A stretch of 56,321 bases of DNA from Acidimicrobiales bacterium (GTDB lineage: Bacteria; Actinomycetota; Acidimicrobiia; Acidimicrobiales; SZUA-35). The position numbers and the translations under genes were made by a program. The notes beneath the pieces were generated by a model. That model was not told the origin of the DNA and did not search any database. It saw nothing but the letters and a program-made list of their open reading frames with translations. Numbering within the stretch: the first letter of the stretch is position 1; the number at the start of each line of letters is the position of its first letter. Below, in pieces: positions 50,502 to 56,321 of the stretch. The stretch is taken from the NCBI GenBank assembly GCA_020630065.1, contig JAHDCC010000017.1:3298-59618 (forward strand), read 5' to 3'.

Positions 50502-52661
50502 GTGTCAACGAGCGAAGCAGATTCGATGAAAGCTCAGCAGGATCCGTCCGCTGGCGCGGCAGTCGAGACCCTCTCAGCCTTTCTAGGGCAAGAACCGATG
50601 CAGGCTGCACCGGCTGATTTGTTGCGCCACCCAAAAATAATGCAAGTACTTCTCGACGAAATGCCGATCGGTGTTTTCTGGAAGGATCGAGACGCCAAGT
50701 TCGTTGGGGCGAATCAGAAAATGCTCGACTATTTCGGCTTGCCAATAGAAGAGGTCGTCGGTCGTCGCTACGAAGAGCTGTTTGTTGGAGAGGACCCGCT
50801 GGCAGTTTCATCAGGCGACCGGGAAATCATGGCCAACGGAAACCGTGTCGAAGCCTGCGTTGAACTCCGCGATAACTCTGCAGGCACACTGACGAATGTT
50901 AGTATCACGAAACTCCCAATCGTAGATGACGCCGACCGCGTTGTCGGAGTCATGGGGTTCTTCAGCGACGTCTCCGAACAGGCTCAAATGATCGCTGACC
51001 TCAAAACTAGTGAGATGCGTTACGCTCTCGCTGTTCGAGCATCCCACGACGGAATTTGGGATCTCGACATGAAACGTGGAGAGTTCTACTTCTCAAAACG
51101 TTGTTGTGAACTTCTCGACCTTCCCGAAAGTGCTGAACCGGTGCCTTGGCTCGTCGTAGCCAGAAAAATTGGTGTCGATCAGGTCCGCCGAATAGCTGAC
51201 GGGATTCGAGAGATTCGACCCGACCCTAATCAGATGCTTTCGCTCGAACTCCAAGTCGACCGACCCGACGGTTCACAACGCTGGCTCAACCTGGTGGGGG
51301 CCCCACTCGAAACCGACGGTGAACTGACACGAATCGTAGGTGCCCTCGAAGATGTTACCGACGACCGAGAACGCGAAAATGACCTTATTTATAAGGCGAC
51401 CCATGACCCGCTAACAGGTTTACCGAACAGAGTCGCCCTGACCGAACTGGTAGAAGAAGCTTTAGCTGAGGGTCAGAACTTTGCGTTGCTCAATATCGAC
51501 ATCGACCAGTTTCGGCTAACCAACGATGCTCTTGGCCGTGACAGCGGAAACCATATTCTTCTCGCTCTTGGTAACCGAATCGCGGAATGTGTTGGTCCGG
51601 CTGGTATTGTCGCCCGATCAGGTGGCGATGAATTCGCAGTTCTTCTCGATGAAGGCTCGAACGCCGAAACGGTTGCCGAGTTTTTGGTTGGGGTTTTGGC
51701 CCAGCCGATCGAAGTTGCCGATCTAGAAATGTTTGTCAGCGCAACCATTGGTGTTGTGCAACGAGGTAGCGGCCATTACCTGGCGGCCGACGTGCTTCGA
51801 GACGTCGAAAACGCTCTCTATCGAGCGAAAGAGATCGGAAAAGGCACGTATTGTGTCTTTAGCCCGAATATGCGTGAAGAGGCCGAAGCCGAGCTGAGGC
51901 TACAAAACCGAATCCGGCGGGCTGTACGAGAAATGGAATTCGAATTGTATTATCAACCGCTGTTCTCAGCGGTTGATCGCAAGATGGTCGGGGTCGAAGC
52001 GCTTATCCGTTGGCGTCCTGATGGGCCTGACGGAAAATTGGTTCCCCCAAACGTCTTTTTGCCGTACCTCGAAAACAGTGGGCTGATCATCACAGTCGGT
52101 CGTTGGGTAATCGAACAGGCTTGTAGCCAGCTTGCGTTATGGCGTCAGATCGACCCCCGCATGAATGAAGTCTCGATGTCGGTGAACGTATCTCGAGCCC
52201 AGTTCCAAGGAGATCAGCTCGCCCGGTACGTCCGTGAATCGTTGACACGCCATCGGATACCGCCCCCAGACCTTTCAGTCGAAGTTACCGAAACGCTGGT
52301 TGCGTTGTCGGTCGACGAGTTAATCAATCAACTCCTAGCGATTCGTGGTTTAGGAGTGAAAATAGCTTTGGACGATTTCGGAGTAGGTCACTCGTCGCTA
52401 AGTATCTTGTATAACCTGCCGGTCGACGTCGTAAAGATCGACCGCAGTTTCGTGGACCGAATCCGACCAGACAAACAAGAACCAGTAACAGAAGCAGCGC
52501 TAGAAATCGCCCGATCTATGGGTTTGCGTACGGTAGCTGAAGGGGTCGAAACTGTCGACCAGGCTTCTTGGTTAAGTTCGTCGGGCTGCAACGTTTTGCA
52601 AGGTTTCTTGCTTTCTCGCCCTGTTCCTCACTCCGAAGTTTTGACGTACCTCGACGATTAA
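50502..52661 (+). CDS. PAS-PAS-GGDEF-EAL cyclic-di-GMP signalling protein
   Basis: A 719-residue soluble protein. Two PAS sensor domains (~45-165, DEMPIGVFWKDRDAKFVGAN; ~170-290, ASHDGIWDLDMKRGEFYFS) precede a GGDEF domain (~300-450) with ATHDPLTGLPNR and an intact SGGDEFAVLL, then an EAL domain (~465-715) with VEALIRWR, DDFGVGHSSL and AEGVET motifs intact. Both cyclase and phosphodiesterase activities are therefore possible; PAS input probably sets the balance. No membrane segment. Start GTG 50502; ATG 50526 is an alternative. Confidence 0.9.
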   Translation: MSTSEADSMKAQQDPSAGAAVETLSAFLGQEPMQAAPADLLRHPKIMQVLLDEMPIGVFWKDRDAKFVGANQKMLDYFGLPIEEVVGRRYEELFVGEDPLAVSSGDREIMANGNRVEACVELRDNSAGTLTNVSITKLPIVDDADRVVGVMGFFSDVSEQAQMIADLKTSEMRYALAVRASHDGIWDLDMKRGEFYFSKRCCELLDLPESAEPVPWLVVARKIGVDQVRRIADGIREIRPDPNQMLSLELQVDRPDGSQRWLNLVGAPLETDGELTRIVGALEDVTDDRERENDLIYKATHDPLTGLPNRVALTELVEEALAEGQNFALLNIDIDQFRLTNDALGRDSGNHILLALGNRIAECVGPAGIVARSGGDEFAVLLDEGSNAETVAEFLVGVLAQPIEVADLEMFVSATIGVVQRGSGHYLAADVLRDVENALYRAKEIGKGTYCVFSPNMREEAEAELRLQNRIRRAVREMEFELYYQPLFSAVDRKMVGVEALIRWRPDGPDGKLVPPNVFLPYLENSGLIITVGRWVIEQACSQLALWRQIDPRMNEVSMSVNVSRAQFQGDQLARYVRESLTRHRIPPPDLSVEVTETLVALSVDELINQLLAIRGLGVKIALDDFGVGHSSLSILYNLPVDVVKIDRSFVDRIRPDKQEPVTEAALEIARSMGLRTVAEGVETVDQASWLSSSGCNVLQGFLLSRPVPHSEVLTYLDD

Positions 52662-52737
52662 TCAAGGTATAGGTGGAGCTAAGGTTGAGCATGCCGATCG
52701 ACTAAACGCGTCGGCGTGAACCTCGCGGGATGCCCAC

Positions 52738-53700
52738 ATGAAGGTTACTGATCAACCTATTCTTTTTGGTTTGGCTGGTTTCGCTGTTTGCGGGTTTCTT
52801 ATCGTTTTGATCCGACGCCGGATCGCCAACCGCTGGACCCGTCGAATCTCGGGAGTGTTCGGCGTCTGCGGCCTAATTTTGGCTGCGCTTTTTGTGACAT
52901 GGGGAATCTGGTTGGGGTTAGGAAACTCGTCACCGACGAACCGAACGTTAGCATCGAACCTCGAGTACGAACGGCTTCGTGTCGGAGAGTCAGGTGTCGG
53001 CCATCTGGTCACCATCGACCTCGATGACCCGTGCACGTTGCTGGTCACGACCGAACTTGAACCTTCTGGAGATGTGCAAGCGTTACATACCGAAACGTGG
53101 GCTCGTGAACAGAACACGCAGGTCGCGATGAACGCCAGCTTCTTCGGCCCATTTCGAGATTTCCCGCCGTGGGATGTTTACCCACAAGAAGGTGAACTGG
53201 TTCGAACATTAGGCGGATCGGTGGTTGACGGAAACGTACGAGCAATGCCGCGGGACTGGCAAGGCATGTGGGATGGCGAGAACGTTTTTCTAACTAGCGA
53301 TGGTGTTCCCGGAATCGCCTTCGACGCACCCAAGAACGCTATTTGGGGCGTCTCTGGTAGGGAACGAATACTCGATGACGGGTTCGTGACCGCCAGCATT
53401 TCGGAACCATACCCTCGGTCGATTGTCGCCGTCGACGCTTCAACTAACACGATGTGGTGGTTGGTGGTCGACGGGAAACAGGCGGGATATAGCAGCGGGG
53501 CGACGCTTAAGGAAACGGCTGAGCTACTGCAGCAGATGGGGGCCACCGACGCCCTCGAAATGGACGGCGGTGGTTCATCGATTCTCGTCGACGGTACCTC
53601 GGGTAGCCAGCGGGTGTTAAGCCGACCGTTTAATCAGTTCATGCCCGATCGTTCCAGGGTTGTCGCCAACCATATTGGGGTGGTTGACGGCTGCGCCTAA
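52738..53700 (+). CDS. phosphodiester glycosidase-domain (NAGPA/PF09992) protein, membrane anchored
   Basis: A 320-residue protein. Two N-terminal hydrophobic helices (~8-24 and ~38-60) flank a basic loop (RRRIANRWTRR), so the bulk is outside. The NAGPA-type domain follows: TQVAMNASFFGPFRDFPPWD, SIVAVDASTNTMWWLVVDGK, MGATDALEMDGGGSSILVDG and ANHIGVVDG, the conserved segments of phosphodiester alpha-GlcNAcase-like proteins that remove sugars from phosphodiesters of wall or exopolysaccharides (family knowledge). Natural substrate unknown. ATG 52738. Confidence 0.85.
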   Translation: MKVTDQPILFGLAGFAVCGFLIVLIRRRIANRWTRRISGVFGVCGLILAALFVTWGIWLGLGNSSPTNRTLASNLEYERLRVGESGVGHLVTIDLDDPCTLLVTTELEPSGDVQALHTETWAREQNTQVAMNASFFGPFRDFPPWDVYPQEGELVRTLGGSVVDGNVRAMPRDWQGMWDGENVFLTSDGVPGIAFDAPKNAIWGVSGRERILDDGFVTASISEPYPRSIVAVDASTNTMWWLVVDGKQAGYSSGATLKETAELLQQMGATDALEMDGGGSSILVDGTSGSQRVLSRPFNQFMPDRSRVVANHIGVVDGCA

Positions 53701-53708
53701 TTAGGCGA

Positions 53709-54584
53709 TCAGCTGATGCCGCCCACAGATTGGCCGATATGACGGTAGCCGACACCACCGGCTCCGATTAGGGGGCCTTCGTCTCCGCAGCCTGCCGGAA
53801 CTATCTTCGCACCTTTGGAGAAGTCCAGCTGACAGATTCGGTCGACTTCTTTTTGGGCGAGTTCAAAGAACTGGTCGCCGAATCCGAGAGCGACGCCACC
53901 GGCGACCACGACTAGATTTAGGTCGAGTAGGTTGATAGCGGACCCTGCGGCTTGGCCGACGAGTCGGGCCGTTTCAGCGATGACCTCATCCGATGCTTTT
54001 TGGGCAGGCTGGCCGGTGTGAGCTTCGATTGCGAGTCCGCTTGCTTCGGCCTCTAATGTTCCTGGTACGTGGCCGTGAAGTTCTCGTCCCGGGGTGTCAA
54101 CTACGACGTGGCCGATATGGCCAGCGTTACCCTCCCGGCCAATGAGTAGTCTCCCGTCGAGGACGATTCCGCCTCCGACTCCGGTTGACACCACCATGGC
54201 CATGAAGTTGGGTACTCCGACTGCGGCTCCGACCCATCCTTCGCCGACGGCTAGTGCTTGTACGTCACCAACGGCTGAGGTGGAAAGACCGGTGTCTCTT
54301 TCGATTCGTTCGACCAGTGGAAAATCTCTCCACGCAGGAATATTTAGCGGGGAAAGAAGGGCTCCGCCTGAACGCATCGGTCCGGCGCTACCGATACCGC
54401 AAGCTTCGTACTGGTCAAAAGGTCCGAACGAGCTGGTCAGATTCCAAAGCGCATCGTAAAGTTCGTCGGCAGAGCCGTCACCGATGGTAGGGGTTTGTGC
54501 TCGGTCGAGAAGTTTTCCTTCTTCGGATACCACTCCACAGGAGAGTTTTGTTCCACCTATATCTATCGCTAGAACCTTAGTCAT
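53709..54584 (-). CDS. ROK-family sugar kinase without zinc cysteines
   Basis: A ROK kinase of about 291 residues (glucokinase or N-acetylhexosamine kinase-like): TKVLAIDIGGTKLSCGVVSE is the ATP phosphate motif, GIGSAGPM, NAGHIGHVVVDTPG, and GGVALGFGDQFFE. The canonical zinc motif (C-x-CG-x-x-GC-x-E after the GH) is altered: Leu, His and Thr stand where the Cys residues would be (GRELHGHVPGTLE), so metal binding is likely lost. ATG 54584 starts directly before the phosphate motif; GTG 54596 is in frame. Sugar preference unknown. Confidence 0.87.
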   Translation of the reverse strand: MTKVLAIDIGGTKLSCGVVSEEGKLLDRAQTPTIGDGSADELYDALWNLTSSFGPFDQYEACGIGSAGPMRSGGALLSPLNIPAWRDFPLVERIERDTGLSTSAVGDVQALAVGEGWVGAAVGVPNFMAMVVSTGVGGGIVLDGRLLIGREGNAGHIGHVVVDTPGRELHGHVPGTLEAEASGLAIEAHTGQPAQKASDEVIAETARLVGQAAGSAINLLDLNLVVVAGGVALGFGDQFFELAQKEVDRICQLDFSKGAKIVPAGCGDEGPLIGAGGVGYRHIGQSVGGIS

Positions 54585-54654
54585 ATAAGACCACACTAAC
54601 CAAACTCGGTCTTGGAGAGGCGTAGTTCAACGAATATCAACATGTCAAGTTCTT

Positions 54655-55824
54655 TTAGCTCAGAGCTGTCCCGTCACCGAGTTTGCCGGCGAAACAGTGG
54701 CTCGCCGTTTGAATGCAATTGGTCACCCAAGTTTCAGCGATTTCGGTGTCCCAGCTACTCATCCATCCACCGTTGCTGGTCGTGCCGCCCGGCACGTCGG
54801 GACTCCCATCGTTGTTGGTGTCATCGCTGCTCAGATACCAGCCGTCAGAACCCGACCCGATAGTGCCGGGGCGCCATCTCAGCTCAATCGAAAGCCCGGG
54901 CAGGCTGATCGGGTGGCTCGACGGGCATTGTCGACCGATTTGTGTGTTGCCTGGCCCCGTGGCGGCGGTCGGCAGGTCGTTGCCTCGGGCAAGGTTCGAG
55001 GTAGGTGAAGCCGATTCGTTGAAGCACTGATGAAACCTTTGTTGCAGTGTGAGCGACTCGTCGGAAGCACATGCCGGGATCAGGCTCGTGGCGTCAGACC
55101 CGTAGCCGGGGCGTGGGGTTCCGCCGGAGTCGAAACAGTTCCAGATCGCTACCGCTGTGCTTTGAGGAGCGGTAGCAGTTCTGTCGCCCGATATAGCGGT
55201 AAGACCGGCTGGTGGGGCTTGGATCTTGGTGCCGTCGTGAGTGAAACGTGAATACGTGATTCGGACCGAATCTGGTCGAACGACGTTTCCGTCAGCGTTA
55301 TACATGGCGGGAACCCAATACGACGATAAGTCTGCCCGACCGCCCGGACAGCTTGACCCATCTGACGTCGAAATATCGGTGGCCGCATTTCCATCGTTGG
55401 TCGAAGTCGCCGAGATCTCGCTGTTCCCGATAAAGAAGTTCAGCGGTGAGTTTCCGCCTTGGATGGGGTCGAATGCAGCCTCTTTAACGGCGGTGCAAAT
55501 CAGTTCGAACACCCCACGCTCAGAGGCTTCGGCCTCCGAACTTGCCTTAGTCAAAATACCGGTTCGGCCTTGTGAACGATCAACAGTCTCACCCGAATCG
55601 GTTTCGACTGGTTGAGACGGATCGTCACCGTCACCGCCACCATCACTGTTGTCGACGCCGTCATCGGAAGCCGAAGGGCCACTATCGCCCGGCTGTAGAA
55701 CGGTTCGCTGCCCCGCTAACTCAGACGAATCTACACCCCGAATGTCGGCTGTCGCCTGGTTGGTCGAACAGGAGCCAGCTAAAAGGGCACACACGGTAGC
55801 AGCTATCAAGAATTTGTTTCGCAT
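54655..55824 (-). CDS. secreted lipoprotein, DUF1996-like
   Basis: A 389-residue exported lipoprotein: signal peptide MRNKFLIAATVCALLAGSC with lipobox ending at Cys19. A long Ser/Asp/Gly/Glu-rich disordered linker (~25-95) follows, then a Cys-rich globular part. Segments such as DLSSYWVPAMYNADGNVVRP and CPSSHPISLPGLSIELRW are typical of DUF1996, a secreted domain of unknown function found in fungi and actinobacteria. About eight cysteines suggest several disulphides. Followed on the same strand by the ROK kinase gene after 70 nt. The 213-nt gap upstream (55825-56037) is a divergent promoter region with no gene seen. Confidence 0.75.
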   Translation of the reverse strand: MRNKFLIAATVCALLAGSCSTNQATADIRGVDSSELAGQRTVLQPGDSGPSASDDGVDNSDGGGDGDDPSQPVETDSGETVDRSQGRTGILTKASSEAEASERGVFELICTAVKEAAFDPIQGGNSPLNFFIGNSEISATSTNDGNAATDISTSDGSSCPGGRADLSSYWVPAMYNADGNVVRPDSVRITYSRFTHDGTKIQAPPAGLTAISGDRTATAPQSTAVAIWNCFDSGGTPRPGYGSDATSLIPACASDESLTLQQRFHQCFNESASPTSNLARGNDLPTAATGPGNTQIGRQCPSSHPISLPGLSIELRWRPGTIGSGSDGWYLSSDDTNNDGSPDVPGGTTSNGGWMSSWDTEIAETWVTNCIQTASHCFAGKLGDGTALS

Positions 55825-56037
55825 ACGATGTCCACGCCCAGAACTGTCAAAGTCCAGGCTAACGGCCTTGTCGCCACTTTGTCGCTAGTGTCATGTGTGG
55901 TCGTCGGGTATAGCTGAACTTGTTCTAGGCCCGTTACCTTCTATGCTAAGTAACGTTCAGTTGCGCGGTGGGTACAGCTTTGCTAAACGAATATGCTGCC
56001 CCATCAGCGGCGGAAGCAAAAAACAAGGTGGTAGACG

Positions 56038-56321
56038 GTGTCTGATTTGCCGTCGGTTACGGTGCCGACAGGTCAAATAGGAAGATACGAGGTTTCGCGT
56101 CCTTTGGGCTCAGGCTCGTTCGCGTCCGTTTATCTCGCAACCGACCCTCGGCTGGATGTGGAAGTTGCCGCCAAAGTTTTGGGCGACCTGCACTGCGGCG
56201 ACCCCGAAATTCGGGAACGCTTCATCCAAGAAGCGAGGTTGATGCGCCGAGTTGGTTCACAACATCTCGTCTCGGTGTTCGATATTGACCAGACCACCAA
56301 CGGCCAGCCGTTCTTTGTGAT
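56038..56321 (+). CDS. Ser/Thr protein kinase, N-terminal part (cut by window end)
   Basis: The first ~94 residues of a Hanks-type kinase; the rest lies beyond base 56321. GSGSFASV (24-31) is the Gly-rich ATP loop, Lys46 in VAAKVL is the phosphate-anchoring lysine, and Glu65 in FIQEARLM is its helix-C partner. Relatives (PknB-like) often carry a transmembrane helix and an external sensor at the C-terminus. GTG 56038 is preceded by AAGGTGG. It diverges from the DUF1996 lipoprotein gene. Confidence 0.88.
   Translation, partial: MSDLPSVTVPTGQIGRYEVSRPLGSGSFASVYLATDPRLDVEVAAKVLGDLHCGDPEIRERFIQEARLMRRVGSQHLVSVFDIDQTTNGQPFFV

Noticed and set aside
1-56321. CRISPR arrays, insertion sequences, integrases, tRNA and rRNA genes
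   Set aside because: Reading through intergenic stretches on both strands I found no regular repeat-spacer pattern, no transposase-like product and no cloverleaf-type sequence; a dedicated scan could still find a weak tRNA.

Overview
The window reads as a chromosomal segment of an actinobacterium with roughly balanced G+C. The lineage evidence is a resuscitation-promoting-factor domain protein, a UvrD2-type helicase with a C-terminal HRDC domain, a DUF2510-DUF4870 membrane protein, a mycothiol-dependent-isomerase-like (MDMPI/DinB) protein, a class-E-type sortase signal (LAFTG), a LexA box of the Bacillus/Mycobacterium type and an ECF41 sigma factor. Frequent GTG/TTG starts and 1-11 nt gene overlaps fit. 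An acidimicrobial or related marine/soil actinobacterium is plausible, but the genus cannot be read from the sequence. I saw no rRNA, tRNA, CRISPR array, transposase or integrase.

Layout. 1-3.1 kb: the 3' part of a TPR-LuxR regulator and a DUF5995 protein. 3.3-11.1 kb: a cell-surface operon made of a sortase-anchored protein, a flippase fused to a GT2 glycosyltransferase, a GT4, a GT2 and a very large GT-C-like membrane protein. 11.1-13.0 kb: small membrane proteins around a truncated haemoglobin, with two operator-like palindromes of the same design. 13.2-31.4 kb: a catabolic island. 31.5-56.3 kb: housekeeping and accessory genes, namely two cyclic-di-GMP enzymes, a polysaccharide deacetylase, DNA polymerase IV with a LexA box, an Rpf-like protein, UvrD2, an alkyltransferase-like protein, 3-methyladenine glycosylase I, PhnA, a SulP-cNMP transporter, an ECF41 sigma factor with its oxidoreductase partner and a near-consensus ECF41 promoter, a DMT transporter, a phosphodiester-glycosidase-domain protein, a ROK kinase, a DUF1996 lipoprotein, and the start of a Ser/Thr protein kinase.

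The most striking region is 13.2-31.4 kb. It encodes every step from aldoxime to carboxylate: a haem aldoxime dehydratase (30374-31438), a cobalt-type nitrile hydratase with its accessory protein (14603-16227) and an amidase (13207-14613). Between them lie a PucR-type regulator and a 13.5-kb same-strand gene train. That train carries a urea/amide-type ABC transporter (UrtD/UrtE-like ATPases), two aldehyde dehydrogenases, a class III aminotransferase, an M20 N-carbamoyl-amino-acid-type amidohydrolase, a zinc alcohol dehydrogenase and a nitronate monooxygenase. The individual families are known. Their combination suggests an organised pathway for taking up and dismantling a nitrogenous compound that passes through nitro/oxime, nitrile and amide states, probably with an additional amino or ureido group. 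The substrate is inference.

Smaller points worth attention are a 57-residue membrane protein gene next to the globin, a probably leaderless gene whose operator abuts its start codon, a long hairpin in the leader of the sortase-anchored protein gene, and a transporter (SulP) whose first membrane helix lies upstream of any canonical start codon.
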